The position numbers and the translations under genes were made by a program. DNA of 64,000 nt from Kineococcus endophyticus (GTDB lineage: Bacteria; Actinomycetota; Actinomycetes; Actinomycetales; Kineococcaceae): positions 124,001 through 188,000 of the forward strand of contig NZ_JBFNQN010000008.1 in the NCBI RefSeq assembly GCF_040796495.1. Reading direction: 5' to 3'. The notes below the pieces were generated by a model. The model searched no databases and was not told the DNA's origin. It was given only the letters and a program-made list of their open reading frames with translations. Every line of letters starts with the position of its first letter. Positions within the stretch are counted from its first letter, which is position 1. Shown one piece after another: positions 1-9,935 of this stretch.

Positions 1-452
1 GCCATGACGCGGTCCACGAGCGCGTCGTAGTTGTGCTCGACGTGCCGGGGTTCGCTCGGGGCGCCGACGCTGACGACCGCCTGCAGACCGGGCACCCGGC
101 CAGCGGCCGCGAGAACCGCTGCGCCGCCGAAGGAGTGCCCCACGAGCAGGGCTGCGGGAGTTCCGCGCTCGGCCATGAAACCGGCCGCGAGCACGGTGTC
201 GTCGACCTTGTGCGTGAAGGACCCGTCGCCCCAGTCGCCCTCGGACTGGCCCAGCCCGAGGTTGTCGAACCGGAGCATGCCGATGCCCTCCTCGGCGAGC
301 CCCTTGCAGATGCGCGCGGCGGCCGGGGAGTCCTTCCCCAGGGTGAACCCGTGGGCGAAGATGCCCCACCCCCGGACCGGCCCGGCGGGGACGTCGAGCA
401 GGCCGGCCAGTCGCTGCCCCGTCGAACTCGTGAAGGACACCGCGTCAGCCAT
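1..452 (-). CDS. Alpha/beta hydrolase, N-terminal part (probable hydrolase-OsmC fusion)
   Basis: The gene reads leftwards from an ATG at 452 and runs off the window edge, so only about the first 150 residues are seen. They show the alpha/beta-hydrolase pattern: an early strand ending in the AHGF oxyanion-type turn (residues 33-36), the motif RFDNLGLGQSEG (61-72) and the nucleophile elbow GHSFGG with Ser107. The stretch after the elbow, with SVGAPSEPRHV, matches hydrolases that are fused to a C-terminal OsmC peroxidase-like domain, but that part lies outside the window. Substrate unknown. It is divergent from the amylosucrase gene, with a 122-bp gap (453-574) holding the start regions of both. 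Confidence 0.85.
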   Translation of the reverse strand, partial: MADAVSFTSSTGQRLAGLLDVPAGPVRGWGIFAHGFTLGKDSPAAARICKGLAEEGIGMLRFDNLGLGQSEGDWGDGSFTHKVDDTVLAAGFMAERGTPAALLVGHSFGGAAVLAAAGRVPGLQAVVSVGAPSEPRHVEHNYDALVDRVM

Positions 453-574
453 GCCGACGACCCTAGTGGCCCGGGCGCAGCCGGTGGGGTCGTCGGCCCG
501 CCACGGCGGGAGGGCACTGGTGGTCGCCCCACCCGGCACGGCAGAGTTGAGCGACCGCACGACGAGGAGGACAT

Positions 575-2530
575 GTGCACCACCACCGGAGCCAGCCCCC
601 ACCGCCCGTCCCGGAGGACCTGCTCGCCGGGCTGGAACCGCTGCGGCGCGAGACCTTCGCGCTGCGCGTGGCGCGGTGGTGGCCGGACCTCGCCGCCGGC
701 CTCGCCGACGTCTACCCCTCCGACGTCGCCGCCACGGCGGGGGAGCGGTTGCTGCGCGCGGCGGCCACGGCCTACGCCGCCCGCGACGAGGCCCTGCACC
801 GGCTGGACCAGGAGCGGACCTTGCGTCCGGACTGGTTCCAGGACCCGGCGCTGGTGGGCTACGCGGCCTACACCGAGCGCTTCGGCGGGACCCTGGCCGG
901 GGTGCGGGACCGGTTGGACCACCTCGAGGACCTGGGGGTGGGGTACCTGCACCTCATGCCCGTCCTGCGGCCGCGCGAGGGCGACAGCGACGGTGGGTAC
1001 GCCGTCGCCGACTACCGCGACGTGCGGGCGGACCTGGGGACGGTCGAGGACCTGGCCGACCTCGCGACCTCGTTGCACAAGCGCGGCATCAGCCTCGTGC
1101 TGGACCTCGTCCTGAACCACGTGGCCCGCGAGCACGCGTGGGCGCAGGCGGCCCGCGCCGGGGACGAGCGCTACCGGCGGTACTTCCACGTCCACCCCGA
1201 CCGAGCGGTGCCCGACGCCTACGAGCGCACGTTGCCGGAGGTGTTCCCCGACTTCGCCCCGGGGAACTTCAGCTGGGACGACGGGCTCGACGCCTGGGTG
1301 TGGACGACGTTCAACTCCTTCCAGTGGGACGTCGACTGGTCCAACCCCGACGTGCTGCTCGAGTACACCGAGATCGTCCTCTTCCTGGCCAACCTCGGGG
1401 TGGACGTGCTGCGGCTGGACGCCATCGCGTTCATCTGGAAGCGGCTGGGGACGAACTGCCAGAACCAGCCCGAGGTCCACAGCCTGACGCAGGTCCTCCG
1501 TGCGGTGACCCGCATCGCCTGTCCCGCAGTCCTGTTGAAGGCCGAGGCGATCGTCGCCCCCGACGACCTGGTGCACTACCTGGGCCGGGGACGGCACCAC
1601 GGTCGGGTCAGCGACCTCGCCTACCACAACACCCTCATGGTGCAGATCTGGTCGATGCTGGCCGCGCAGGACGTCACGCTGGCCACCCACGCCCTGCGGT
1701 CCCTCCCCCCGGTCCCGGCCTCGACGGCGTGGATCACCTACGTCCGCTGCCACGACGACATCGGCTGGGCCGTCTCCGACGCCGACGCAGCGGCCGTGGG
1801 GCTCTCGGGTCACGAGCACCGGCGGTTCCTGTCCGACTGGTACTCCGGGACGTTCCCCGGGTCGACCGCGCGCGGACTGGTGTTCCAGGAGAACCCCGCC
1901 ACCGGCGACCGGAGGATCAGCGGGTCGGCCGCAGCCCTCGTGGGGTTGACGGCGGCCCGGGCGGGCGGCCCGGACGGCACCGTGGACGAAGCCGCCGTCG
2001 ACGGCGCGGTCGCGCGCCTCCTGCTGGCCCACACCGTCGTCATGGGCTGGGGCGGGATCCCCGTGGTCTGGATGGGCGACGAACTCGCCCTGGACGGCGA
2101 CCCGGCCTGGGCCGCCGTCCCTGAGCAGGCCGCGGACAACCGCTGGGTGCACCGGCCCTGGTTCGACGACCGGGAACTGTCCGCGGCGGCGGACCCGTCG
2201 ACGGTGCCCGGCCGCGTCCTGAGCGGCTTCCGCCACCTGGCGAGGGTGCGGGCCTCCCTGCCGCACCTGCACGCCTCGGTGGCCGCCGAGGTGCTCGAGA
2301 TGTCCGACCCCGGGGTGCTGGCCGTCCTGCACCGCCACCCCGAGGGGAACCTCCTCTCCCTGTGCAACGTGACCGAGGGCTGGCGGTCCTGGCCGGGGTT
2401 CCGCCTGGAAGGTCTGGGGCTGACGCAGGCGCAGGACGCGCTGACCGGAGGGCCGGTGCCCCGCGGCGGCGACGGCGACGTGTGGCTCGCGCCGTGGCAG
2501 GCGGTCTGGCTGGTCGCCTCCGACGTCTGA
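575..2530 (+). CDS. ams: Amylosucrase (GH13)
   Basis: Amylosucrase transfers the glucosyl unit of sucrose onto an alpha-1,4-glucan and releases fructose. The 651-residue length fits the family. An N-terminal helical domain precedes the GH13 barrel. The catalytic set is readable: nucleophile Asp282 in RLDAIAFIW, acid/base Glu324 in LLKAEAIV, and Asp394 in RCHDDIGW. The run [14 protein letters not shown] and the QWDVDWSNP segment are typical of amylosucrase rather than of trehalose synthase or alpha-amylase. The start is GTG 575, with AGGAGG at 565-570 only 4 bases upstream; an ATG at 573 is in another frame. No sucrose transporter or fructokinase is adjacent, and there is no signal peptide, so it should act on cytoplasmic sucrose. 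Confidence 0.93.
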   Translation: MHHHRSQPPPPVPEDLLAGLEPLRRETFALRVARWWPDLAAGLADVYPSDVAATAGERLLRAAATAYAARDEALHRLDQERTLRPDWFQDPALVGYAAYTERFGGTLAGVRDRLDHLEDLGVGYLHLMPVLRPREGDSDGGYAVADYRDVRADLGTVEDLADLATSLHKRGISLVLDLVLNHVAREHAWAQAARAGDERYRRYFHVHPDRAVPDAYERTLPEVFPDFAPGNFSWDDGLDAWVWTTFNSFQWDVDWSNPDVLLEYTEIVLFLANLGVDVLRLDAIAFIWKRLGTNCQNQPEVHSLTQVLRAVTRIACPAVLLKAEAIVAPDDLVHYLGRGRHHGRVSDLAYHNTLMVQIWSMLAAQDVTLATHALRSLPPVPASTAWITYVRCHDDIGWAVSDADAAAVGLSGHEHRRFLSDWYSGTFPGSTARGLVFQENPATGDRRISGSAAALVGLTAARAGGPDGTVDEAAVDGAVARLLLAHTVVMGWGGIPVVWMGDELALDGDPAWAAVPEQAADNRWVHRPWFDDRELSAAADPSTVPGRVLSGFRHLARVRASLPHLHASVAAEVLEMSDPGVLAVLHRHPEGNLLSLCNVTEGWRSWPGFRLEGLGLTQAQDALTGGPVPRGGDGDVWLAPWQAVWLVASDV

Positions 2531-2537
2531 GGCGGTG

Positions 2538-2592
2538 TCCCGAGTTCCCCTGTCCCGGAAGCCAGGACCCGGAGGGAGAGGGGAACTCGGGA
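2538..2592. terminator. 13-bp perfect inverted repeat after amylosucrase gene
   Basis: TCCCGAGTTCCCC at 2538-2550 is exactly mirrored by GGGGAACTCGGGA at 2580-2592, with 29 bases between the arms. It begins 7 bases after the amylosucrase stop. No T-run follows, as is common for actinobacterial hairpin terminators. It could also be an operator for the chemoreceptor gene that starts at 2788. The rest of the 257-bp gap shows no gene. Confidence 0.5.
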
Positions 2593-2787
2593 GCGCGCCC
2601 TGCACCACGGAACCCGTCGGTGCGCACGGGGAACGTCACTCCGACGGTCGCACCCGCACGGGCGGTTCCACCCTGCGGAACGTCAAGCACGCTGTTCCCG
2701 CGTGTCGAAGGGGTGGAGTCGCGCTTCCGTCCTCGAGCACCGGGGACCGCGACGGTCCGGCGGAGCCGGGCGGAGGAGGTCGGACGG

Positions 2788-4368
2788 ATGACGCGACTGC
2801 GGTGGACCATCGGGAAGCGACTGGCAGCGGGTTTCGCCCTCGCCGCCGTCCTGCTCACGGTGGTCGGTGGGATCTCCTTCCGCAGTTCCGGCCAGCTCGC
2901 CGAGAACGAGGCCGCCGTCAACCACACCTACGCGGTGCTCACCGCCGTGGACACCGTCACGGCCGACCTGAAGGACGCCGAGACCGGCCAGCGGGGTTTC
3001 GTCATCACCGGCGCGGACGACTACCTCGCCCCGTTCACCGCGGCGACCCAGGCGGTGAACGGTCACCTCGACGAGGTCGCCCGCCTCACGGCGGACAACC
3101 CCGCGCAGCAGCAGCGCATCGCCCAGCTGCGCCCGCTGGTGCAGCAGAAGGTCGCGGAGATGCAGCAGACCATCGACCTGCGCCGCGAGAAGGGTTTCGA
3201 GGCCGCCCAGGCCGTCGTCCTCACCAACGCGGGCAAGGCCGTCATGGACCAGATCCGTGCTCTGACGGGCCAGCTGCGCGGTGAGGAGGAGTCCCTGCTC
3301 ACGGTCCGCGCCGCGGCGTCCGAGCGTGCGCACACCACGATCGAGCGCACCGTGGTCGGCGGCACCGCCGTGGGGCTCGTCGCCTTCGTCGTCATCGGTC
3401 TGCTCGTGACCCGCAGCGTCCTCACGCCGCTGCGCGCCCTGAACTCCCGCCTGGCCGACATCGCCGACGGCGACGGCGACCTGACCCAGCGCCTCGCCGA
3501 GGACCGTCGCGACGAGTTCGCCGACACCGCGGCCGGGTTCAACCGGTTCGTGGTCAAGGTGCAGGAGACGGTCCGCGAGACCGCGCAGGCCGCCGACGCC
3601 GTGACGACCGCGACGCAGGGCCTGCACGGCACCGCCGGCCGGATCGAGGCGTCGGCGGAGGCCGTGAGCGGCCAGGTCGCCTCCATGGCCGCGGCCGCGG
3701 GCCAGACCTCGGCGAACGTGCAGTCGGTGGCCGCCGGCGCCGAGGAGATGGGGGTCTCCATCGAGGAGATCTCGCTGAACACCACGCAGGCGGCGGGGGT
3801 GGCGGCGGAGGCCGTCGCGCTGGCCGACGCCACGACGCGGACGGTCGAGGCGCTGGGGGAGTCCTCGCGAGGCATCTCCGACGTCGTGCAGACCATCACG
3901 GCCATCGCCGCCCAGACGAACCTCCTGGCGCTCAACGCGACCATCGAGGCCGCGCGGGCCGGCGACGCGGGCAAGGGGTTCGCGGTCGTGGCCTCGGAGG
4001 TCAAGGACCTCGCCCAGGAGACCGCGACCGCGACCGGCGACATCACCGGGCGGGTCCAGACGATCCAGCAGGACACCGCCCGCGCCGTCGACGCCATCGC
4101 CCAGATCAGCGAGATCATCTCGCGCATCAACGCGTTCCAGACCACCATCGCCGCCGCGGTCGAGGAGCAGTCCGCGACGACGCGGGAGATGTCCCGCAGC
4201 GTGACCGAGGCAGCGGACGGGTCCGCGCAGATCGCGGCCGTCGTCCACGACGTCGCCTCCGCGGTCTCCGAGACGGGGGCCGGCGTCCGGTCGACCCGCG
4301 AGGCCTCCGAGGACCTGGCCGGGATGGCCGACCGGCTCAAGGCCGTCGTGGGGCGCTTCCGCTACTGA
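2788..4368 (+). CDS. Methyl-accepting chemotaxis protein with CHASE3 sensor
   Basis: This 526-residue chemoreceptor should sense a ligand outside the cell and control CheA through its cytoplasmic hairpin. Order: short cytoplasmic head, TM helix about residues 10-30, an extracellular CHASE3 domain (the signature DAETGQRGF is clear), a second TM helix near 190-210, a HAMP domain with [11 protein letters not shown], then the long methyl-accepting coiled coil. The tip motif is [23 protein letters not shown]. The protein ends VVGRFRY, nearly the same as the other receptor here (LVGRFRF). The ATG at 2788 is chosen because GGAGGAGG lies just upstream and the TM segment follows at once; the longer open frame from 2362 overlaps the amylosucrase gene. 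Confidence 0.93.
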   Translation: MTRLRWTIGKRLAAGFALAAVLLTVVGGISFRSSGQLAENEAAVNHTYAVLTAVDTVTADLKDAETGQRGFVITGADDYLAPFTAATQAVNGHLDEVARLTADNPAQQQRIAQLRPLVQQKVAEMQQTIDLRREKGFEAAQAVVLTNAGKAVMDQIRALTGQLRGEEESLLTVRAAASERAHTTIERTVVGGTAVGLVAFVVIGLLVTRSVLTPLRALNSRLADIADGDGDLTQRLAEDRRDEFADTAAGFNRFVVKVQETVRETAQAADAVTTATQGLHGTAGRIEASAEAVSGQVASMAAAAGQTSANVQSVAAGAEEMGVSIEEISLNTTQAAGVAAEAVALADATTRTVEALGESSRGISDVVQTITAIAAQTNLLALNATIEAARAGDAGKGFAVVASEVKDLAQETATATGDITGRVQTIQQDTARAVDAIAQISEIISRINAFQTTIAAAVEEQSATTREMSRSVTEAADGSAQIAAVVHDVASAVSETGAGVRSTREASEDLAGMADRLKAVVGRFRY

Positions 4369-4412
4369 GGGCGCCTTCCCCCGGCCACTCCCGCACGGCA
4401 GGATGCGGGGGC

Positions 4413-4850
4413 ATGACGCGCGACGTCCAGGTCACCTTCGACGCGGCCGACCCCCGGCGGCTGGGCCGGTTCTGGGGCGAGGTCCTCGGCTACGTGGACA
4501 TGCCGCCCCCGGCTCCGCACGGGACGTGGGAGGAGGCCCTCGCCGCGTGGGGCGTCCCGCAGGAGCGGTGGGAGGAGGCGTGGGCGGTCGTGGACCCCGA
4601 GGGCCGCGGCCCCCGCCTGTACTTCCAGCGCGTCCCGGAGGACAAGGCCGGCAAGAACCGCGTGCACCTCGACGTGCGGGCGGCTCCGGGGGCGCAGGGG
4701 GAGGAGCGGATGGCCGCCCTCGCCGCGGAGGCGGAACGGCTGGTGGCGCTGGGGGCCCGGGTCCTGGAGCGACACTCCCCGGAACCACCCTTCGGGGCCG
4801 GCCACGTCGTGCTGGCCGACCCCGAGGGGAACGAGTTCTGCCTGGACTGA
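4413..4850 (+). CDS. VOC (glyoxalase/bleomycin-resistance fold) family protein
   Basis: A 145-residue single-domain protein of the VOC superfamily. It opens with a beta strand followed by DPRRLGRFWGEVLGY, and closes with GHVVLADPEGNEFCLD, the usual end of a VOC module where the Glu of NEFC would be a metal ligand. The central RLYFQRVPEDKAGKNRVHLDV resembles actinobacterial VOC proteins annotated only as glyoxalase-like. The reaction is unknown. The gene follows the chemoreceptor by 44 bases and converges on the sugar operon at 4870. It may be transcribed with the receptor, but nothing else links them. Confidence 0.85.
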   Translation: MTRDVQVTFDAADPRRLGRFWGEVLGYVDMPPPAPHGTWEEALAAWGVPQERWEEAWAVVDPEGRGPRLYFQRVPEDKAGKNRVHLDVRAAPGAQGEERMAALAAEAERLVALGARVLERHSPEPPFGAGHVVLADPEGNEFCLD

Positions 4851-4869
4851 GCCCGGCAGGTGGGGAGGA

Positions 4870-5844
4870 TCAGGCCAGCGGCGACGGGCCGAGCTCGTCG
4901 AGCAGTTCCTGCATCTTCTTGTACGCCTTGTTGCGGTAGTCGATGAGGGCGGCGAGCTTCTCGGGGTCGAGCTCGAGGAACCCCGAGCCCGTCTTCGTCC
5001 CGAACTTGCCCTGCTCGACGAGCGCGGTCAGGTTCGCCGGCGCCGAGAGGCGCTCACCGAAGTGGCCCTCGAGGACCTTGAAACCCTTGGCGTAGACGTC
5101 GAGGCCGGCCATGTCGGCGATCGCGAACGGGCCGAAGAAGGGCAGGCGGAACCCGAAGGTCGTGGAGACGATCGTGTCGACGTCGGCGGGGGTGGCGACA
5201 CCCTCGTCCACGACCGACATGGCCTCCTTCAGCAGGACGTACTGCAGGCGGTTGAGGACGAAACCGGGGACGTCCTTGACCTGGGCGCCCCGGCGTCCCG
5301 CACGCGTCAGCAGGTCGTCGATGAGCGGCAGGACGGCCGGGTCGGTCGCCTCGCCGGTGACGAGCTCGACACCGGGGATGAACGGCGCCGGGTTGGAGAA
5401 GTGCACCGTGAGGAACAGCGACGCGTCCTCGAACGCCTCGGCCAGCACCTTGACGGGGATGGTGGAGGTGTTCGTCCCGATGATCGTGCCCGGGGTCACG
5501 GCCTTCTCGACGCGCGAGAGGACGTCCTTCTTGACCGTCGGGTCCTCGAAGACGGCCTCCTCGACGAAGTGCACGTCGGCGACGGCCTCCTCGATGGAGT
5601 CCGCGGGGTGGAACTTCTGCTTCAGCACCTCGGTGCTGCCCTGCGCGAACAGGCCCTGCGCCTCGAAGAGCTCGGACTCCTTCAGCAGACGCTCGTAGTT
5701 GCGCTGCGTGGACTCCTTGTCGGCGTCCGCGAGCCACACGTCGTTGCCGGCGAGGGCGAGGGACTGGGCGATGCCGCCGCCCATGTAGCCGGTGCCGATC
5801 TGGGCGACCTTGGTGATCTTGTCGGTGCGGGGTGCAGTGGGCAC
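4870..5844 (-). CDS. 3-hydroxyacyl-CoA-dehydrogenase-fold NAD oxidoreductase
   Basis: 324 residues with an N-terminal Rossmann domain (GTGYMGGGIAQSLALAGNDV, about 17-36) and a C-terminal helical 3HCDH domain with SNPAPFIPGVELV, PGFVLNRLQ and FGTKTGSGF. The family includes fatty-acid enzymes and also L-gulonate 3-dehydrogenase, which oxidises a sugar acid at C3. It is the last gene of an operon of sugar isomerases and a DHA-type kinase, 9 bases after the TPI-like gene, so a sugar-acid or polyol substrate seems likelier than an acyl-CoA. That is inference. The start is GTG 5844, with AGGAG upstream overlapping the TAG stop of the previous gene. Confidence 0.85.
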   Translation of the reverse strand: MPTAPRTDKITKVAQIGTGYMGGGIAQSLALAGNDVWLADADKESTQRNYERLLKESELFEAQGLFAQGSTEVLKQKFHPADSIEEAVADVHFVEEAVFEDPTVKKDVLSRVEKAVTPGTIIGTNTSTIPVKVLAEAFEDASLFLTVHFSNPAPFIPGVELVTGEATDPAVLPLIDDLLTRAGRRGAQVKDVPGFVLNRLQYVLLKEAMSVVDEGVATPADVDTIVSTTFGFRLPFFGPFAIADMAGLDVYAKGFKVLEGHFGERLSAPANLTALVEQGKFGTKTGSGFLELDPEKLAALIDYRNKAYKKMQELLDELGPSPLA

Positions 5845-5853
5845 GGAACTCTC

Positions 5854-6627
5854 CTAGGAGTGGTCGTCCGCTCGGTTGAGCGGGTGGGCCGCGATCTCCT
5901 CGATCACGGCCTGGAAGTTGGCGACGTCGTGGGCGAAGCGGCCGAGGAACAGGCCGTCGACCCCCTCGGCGACGTCGGTGAACATGCCCGGGCCGGCGCT
6001 GCCGCCGTAGAGGATGCGCGTCAGGCCGCGGCGGTGCGACAGGGCGTCGCGCAGGCGCGTGGTGACCCCGACCACGTGCTCCGGGGGTGCGGGCTCGGTC
6101 TGACCGATCGCCCAGTTGGGCTCGTAGCCGATCGCGACCTCGGCTTCGGACGGGACGTCCTCGAGCGCGGCCAGGACCTGGCTGATCGTGGTGCGGGCGG
6201 CGTCGGCGACGTCGATGCGGACGTTCTCGCCGATGCACACCAGGGGGACGAGACCGTTGCGAGCGGCGGCGGCCGCCTTGCGCGCCGTGACGATGTCGTC
6301 CTCGGCGAACATCCGCCGCCGCTCCGCGTGGCCGATCTCGACGAAGCGGGCCCCCGCCTCGCGCAGCGCGGCGGGGGACACCTCACCCGTGAGAGCCCCG
6401 AAGTCCTCCCACGACGCGTCCTGGGCCCCGATGGCGATCCCCGTCCCGCGCAGCAGGTCCAGACCCGTGGTCACAGTGAGGAAGTCGGGGATCACGAAGG
6501 CGTCCACCCCGGCCTCGGCCACCACCGGACCGAGGGCCGCCACGTCGGCGAGGTAGCTCCGCGTCCGGGCCAGCGAGAAGTACATCTTCAGGCTGACCCC
6601 GACGAGCGGGCGGGGGCGGGTCGTCAT
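5854..6627 (-). CDS. Triosephosphate-isomerase-family enzyme, probable tetrulose-phosphate isomerase
   Basis: A 257-residue TIM barrel with the TPI catalytic residues in place: Lys14 in VSLKMYF, His100 in EIGHAERR (usual motif GHSERR, here Ser to Ala) and Glu169 in GYEPNWAIG, plus the phosphate loop YGGSAGP. Glycolytic TPI is normally encoded with gapA and pgk. Here the gene lies between an RpiB-like and a 3HCDH-like gene and follows a DhaK-DhaL kinase. In known tetritol pathways this set contains a TPI homologue (EryH/LerI type) that converts L-erythrulose 1-phosphate to D-erythrulose 4-phosphate. I infer that role. The motif changes fit a paralogue with altered specificity. Confidence 0.88.
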   Translation of the reverse strand: MTTRPRPLVGVSLKMYFSLARTRSYLADVAALGPVVAEAGVDAFVIPDFLTVTTGLDLLRGTGIAIGAQDASWEDFGALTGEVSPAALREAGARFVEIGHAERRRMFAEDDIVTARKAAAAARNGLVPLVCIGENVRIDVADAARTTISQVLAALEDVPSEAEVAIGYEPNWAIGQTEPAPPEHVVGVTTRLRDALSHRRGLTRILYGGSAGPGMFTDVAEGVDGLFLGRFAHDVANFQAVIEEIAAHPLNRADDHS

Positions 6628-6660
6628 GGTGCGCAGGGCTCCGGTCTCGAGGGGCAGGTC

Positions 6661-7161
6661 TCAGCAGGAAGGGACGCTACCCGCCTCGTCCGACGCGCCC
6701 GTCTCGTACCCCGTGATGGCGTCGACCTTGGCGGCCGAGGCGCTGGAGGTGTCGAAGACGTAGCCGAGGAACTCCTTGGCCAGCCGCCGCGCCAGCTCCT
6801 TGCCGATGACCCGCTCGCCCAGCGTCAGGACCTGGCCGTCGTTGGACAGCACCAGCCGCTCCACCGAGAAGGAGTCGTGGGCGACCGAGGCGCGGATGCC
6901 CGGCACCTTGTTGGCCGCGATGGCCACGCCCATGCCCGTCCCGCACACGAGGATCCCGCGGTCGGCCTCACCCGCGGCGATCTTGCGGGCCGCGGCGACG
7001 GCCACGTGCGGGTAGGCGGTCTTGTCCGTGTCGGCGTTCACGCCGACGTCGATGACCTCCTTGACCCGGGGGTCCTCCAGCAGGTCGGCCTTGATCGCGT
7101 CCTTGTACGAGACACCGGCCTCGTCGGCGCCCAGGACGACGCGCCACTGCAGATCAGTCAT
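6661..7161 (-). CDS. rpiB: RpiB/LacAB-family sugar-phosphate isomerase
   Basis: 166 residues of the RpiB family, with the catalytic Cys73 in [16 protein letters not shown] and a start domain with [15 protein letters not shown]. RpiB-family enzymes interconvert aldose and ketose phosphates. In tetritol catabolism the homologue EryI turns D-erythrulose 4-phosphate into D-erythrose 4-phosphate, and the operon context fits that step better than ribose 5-phosphate isomerisation. The gene starts at ATG 7161, 13 bases after the kinase stop, and is followed by the TPI-like gene after 33 bases. The tail after GYETGASDE is variable and probably disordered. Confidence 0.9.
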   Translation of the reverse strand: MTDLQWRVVLGADEAGVSYKDAIKADLLEDPRVKEVIDVGVNADTDKTAYPHVAVAAARKIAAGEADRGILVCGTGMGVAIAANKVPGIRASVAHDSFSVERLVLSNDGQVLTLGERVIGKELARRLAKEFLGYVFDTSSASAAKVDAITGYETGASDEAGSVPSC

Positions 7162-7174
7162 GTCCTTCTCCTCC

Positions 7175-8884
7175 TCAGAGCTTGTCGGCGACGGTGCGGG
7201 TCACCAGCGCCAGCGAGACGGCGCCGGCGTCGGGGTGGCCCAGGGACCGTTCGGCCAGCGGCCGGGCCCGGCCGATCTGCGGGCGCAGGTCCTTGGTCGC
7301 CTCCGCGGCCTGCGTGGCGGCCTGGGCGGCGGTGGTGAACGCCGTCTTGAGGTCATCACCGGCGGCGATCCGCTCGGCCAGGGTCTCCGCGAACGGGACC
7401 TGGGAGTCGAGCATCGTCTTGTTGCCGACCCGCGCCCCGGCGAGACGCATGACGGCCTCCACCGAAGCGGTGGCGCCCTCGGAGACCTGCTCGGCCGACG
7501 GCTTGCCCTCGTCGCCCAGCTTCTCGGCGAACGCGTGCAGCAGCACCCCCCAGATCACTCCGGAGGTCCCGCCCGCGCGGTCCGCCCAGGCGGCACCCGC
7601 GGCCGACAGCGTGGACCCGGCACCTGCGCCGGCGTCCGCCGCGGTGCGGGCGGCCTGAGCGGCCGCGACGGAGCCGTTGACCATGCCGGTGCCGTGGTCA
7701 CCGTCCCCGGCGATGGCGTCGATGCGGCCCAGTTCGGCCTCTGCGTCCTTGAGCACGTCGCGGACGGCCTCGATGAGCCCCGCGATCTTCTGCCCGGACT
7801 CGGCCGCCTCGGCGGGGGTGCCGGTGTAGTCGGCGACCTCGTCCTCGGGGACGACGTAGGTCGGAGCCGGGGTGGTCTCGATGGTCGCGCCCACGGACAG
7901 GGCCGGGCACTGCGCCGGGTCGGTCCAGAGCTTTTCGAGCTCCTCGTCCAACCACGTGACGGTCAGCGAGCAACCCGCCATGTCCAGGCTGGTGACGAGT
8001 TCGCCGACCTGCGGAGCCACGATCTCGTAGCCCGCCGCGCGCAGCTGCTTCGCGATGGGCACGTAGAGCAGGAACAGCTCCTCGTACTTCGTCGCCCCGA
8101 GGCCGTTGACGAGGACCGCGACCCGGCCCGAGTCGGGCGCCGACTCCGGCTTCCCGGCGAGGACCTTCTCCACCAGCAGGGTGGCGATCTCGGTGGGGGT
8201 GCCGATGGGTTCCTCGGAGATGCCGGGTTCGCCGTGGATGCCGAGGCCGATGGCCATGTTCCCGGGCGTCACCGTGAACAGGGGTTCCGTCTCACCCGGC
8301 AGGGTGCAGCCGGCGAACGCGATGCCCATGGAGCGGGTGACGTCGTTGGCGTGACGGGCGACCCGGACGACGTCCTCGAAGCCGTAGCCGGCTTCGGCGG
8401 CCGCGCCGGCGATCTTGAAGGCGACGACGTCACCGGCTATGCCGCGGCGCTCTCCGTTGGCGCCCTGGCCCTCACTGGCGACGTCGTCGGTGACGACGAG
8501 CAGTTCGGCGGGAATCCCCTCGGCGCGCAGGCGTTCGGCGGCCAGGCCGAAGTTGAGGATGTCCCCGGCGTAGTTGCCGAAGCCGAGCAGGACCCCGCCG
8601 CCGCGGTGGGCGGCCTTGGCGACGTCGTAGACCCAGCGGGTGGAGGGGGAGGCGAAGACGTTGCCGCACACGGCGCCGTCGGCAAGTCCCGGGCCGACGT
8701 AGCCGGCGAAGGCGGGGTAGTGGCCCGAGCCGCCGCCGGCGATGACGGCGACCTTGCCCTCGGGGGTGGCGGTGGAGCGGATCACCCCGTGCGGGACGGG
8801 CTGGACGTAGTGGGAGTACAGGTCCACGAAACCGGCGACGGACTCGTCGACGAACTCCGCGGGGTCACCGAAGATCTTGGTCAT
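7175..8884 (-). CDS. DhaK-DhaL fusion kinase, probable erythrulose kinase
   Basis: ATP-dependent dihydroxyacetone-type kinase of 569 residues. The DhaK half (about 1-330) carries [11 protein letters not shown] and the substrate-binding His217 in GIHGEPG, which forms a covalent hemiaminal with the keto substrate. The DhaL half (about 360-569) has the Mg-ATP aspartates Asp394 and Asp396 in [11 protein letters not shown]. The two-domain layout is the ATP-using type, not the PTS-coupled one. Mycobacterial relatives phosphorylate L- or D-erythrulose (LerK, DerK). With TPI- and RpiB-like genes downstream, a tetrulose is the likely substrate, although dihydroxyacetone remains possible. The start is ATG 8884, with AAGGAG upstream; the longer open frame to 8992 runs back into the previous gene. 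Confidence 0.9.
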   Translation of the reverse strand: MTKIFGDPAEFVDESVAGFVDLYSHYVQPVPHGVIRSTATPEGKVAVIAGGGSGHYPAFAGYVGPGLADGAVCGNVFASPSTRWVYDVAKAAHRGGGVLLGFGNYAGDILNFGLAAERLRAEGIPAELLVVTDDVASEGQGANGERRGIAGDVVAFKIAGAAAEAGYGFEDVVRVARHANDVTRSMGIAFAGCTLPGETEPLFTVTPGNMAIGLGIHGEPGISEEPIGTPTEIATLLVEKVLAGKPESAPDSGRVAVLVNGLGATKYEELFLLYVPIAKQLRAAGYEIVAPQVGELVTSLDMAGCSLTVTWLDEELEKLWTDPAQCPALSVGATIETTPAPTYVVPEDEVADYTGTPAEAAESGQKIAGLIEAVRDVLKDAEAELGRIDAIAGDGDHGTGMVNGSVAAAQAARTAADAGAGAGSTLSAAGAAWADRAGGTSGVIWGVLLHAFAEKLGDEGKPSAEQVSEGATASVEAVMRLAGARVGNKTMLDSQVPFAETLAERIAAGDDLKTAFTTAAQAATQAAEATKDLRPQIGRARPLAERSLGHPDAGAVSLALVTRTVADKL

Positions 8885-8906
8885 CTGGACGGTCTCCTTC
8901 GATCGC

Positions 8907-9908
8907 TCAGTGCTTCGCAGCGCCGCTGCTGAACGGCTGGAACGGGGTCGCCTTGGGCAGCACGCGGCGGATGTACTCGCGGTTCGTCGCACCCACGCTG
9001 ATGCTGTCGCCGCCGTAGTGTTCCACGCAGAACGCGCCGCGGAAACCGGCGTCGAGGGCCATCGCGATGGCCTTGCGGTAGTTGATCGTCCCGAACTCCA
9101 GGGGAGCCGGGTGGGTGCGCACCGAACCGGTCGAGGGTTCCTCGTCGCGGTAGTAGTTCTTGAGGTGCCAGTAGTTCGTGTACGGGAACGTCTTGGCGGC
9201 GATCTCCTCCCACGGCTCCACCTCGCGGTGCAGACGCAGGATGTTGCCGAAGTCGGGGTTGAGGCCGACGTTGTCGTAGCCGACGTCCTGGACGAACTGG
9301 ACCATGCGGTCGGCGGTGCCGAGGTAGGTGTCCTCGTACATCTCCAGCGCGATCTGCACGCCCACCTCCTGGGCGTGCTTCGCGAGTTCCTTGATCTTGC
9401 CCACCGCCACGGCGCGGACGTCGTCGCTGAAGTCGTCGGCGTAGCCGGGCTCGAGCCAGAACCACAGGGCCTTGGCCTGCGCCGGGGTGAACCCGCGCAT
9501 GAAGCCGAAGTTCACGACCGGGATGCCGATGGCGGCGCACGCGTCGATGGCGCGGTGGGAGTAGGCCAGGTTCTCGTCGGCCTTCTCGTGGTCCATGACC
9601 GAGCGGCGCGAGGTGGAGAACGCCGGGATCTGCAGACCCGAGGCGCGCACGGTGCGGGCGAACTCCTGCTGACGCTCCGGGGACAGGTCCGCGATGCGGA
9701 TCCAGGTGTCCGTCGGGTCGATGCACGTGTACCCGGCGTCCGTCATGACCTCGAAGGTCTGCGCCCAGCCCTCGGCCGACTGCTCCTGCACCGTCGAACC
9801 GTCCGGCAGGACGTGCGGGTGGGGCATCATCGGCACCGTGATCGGCCAGTTCTGACGGGTCAGCACGGCCGGGAAGCCGTCGAACACGCGGGTGGCGTCG
9901 TCGCTCAC
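8907..9908 (-). CDS. Sugar phosphate isomerase/epimerase-type TIM barrel, first gene of tetrulose operon
   Basis: 333 residues of the xylose-isomerase-like TIM-barrel (AP_endonuc_2) family. Metal-ligand candidates are the acidic and His residues in IALEMYEDTY, GLNPDFGNI, YWHLKNYYRD and CVEHYGGDS. It is larger than simple epimerases. Members of this family include isomerases, epimerases and 3-oxo sugar-acid decarboxylases (for example OiaC, which releases L-erythrulose). Being the first gene before an erythrulose-type kinase, it is a candidate for producing the tetrulose. That is inference. The GTG start at 9908 has AGGAG 8 bases upstream. The operon promoter should lie in the 76-bp gap to the regulator gene, which holds a palindrome. 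Confidence 0.82.
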   Translation of the reverse strand: MSDDATRVFDGFPAVLTRQNWPITVPMMPHPHVLPDGSTVQEQSAEGWAQTFEVMTDAGYTCIDPTDTWIRIADLSPERQQEFARTVRASGLQIPAFSTSRRSVMDHEKADENLAYSHRAIDACAAIGIPVVNFGFMRGFTPAQAKALWFWLEPGYADDFSDDVRAVAVGKIKELAKHAQEVGVQIALEMYEDTYLGTADRMVQFVQDVGYDNVGLNPDFGNILRLHREVEPWEEIAAKTFPYTNYWHLKNYYRDEEPSTGSVRTHPAPLEFGTINYRKAIAMALDAGFRGAFCVEHYGGDSISVGATNREYIRRVLPKATPFQPFSSGAAKH

Positions 9909-9935
9909 GTTCTCACTCCTGAGGTCGTCGTGACA

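Noticed and set aside
5062-7338. Long plus-strand frame over the tetrulose operon
   Set aside because: Antisense to three genes with clear catalytic motifs; composition is Gly/Asp/Val/Arg-rich shadow sequence.
7022-8932. Long plus-strand frame opposite the DhaK-DhaL gene
   Set aside because: Shadow of a kinase gene whose two domains are unambiguous.
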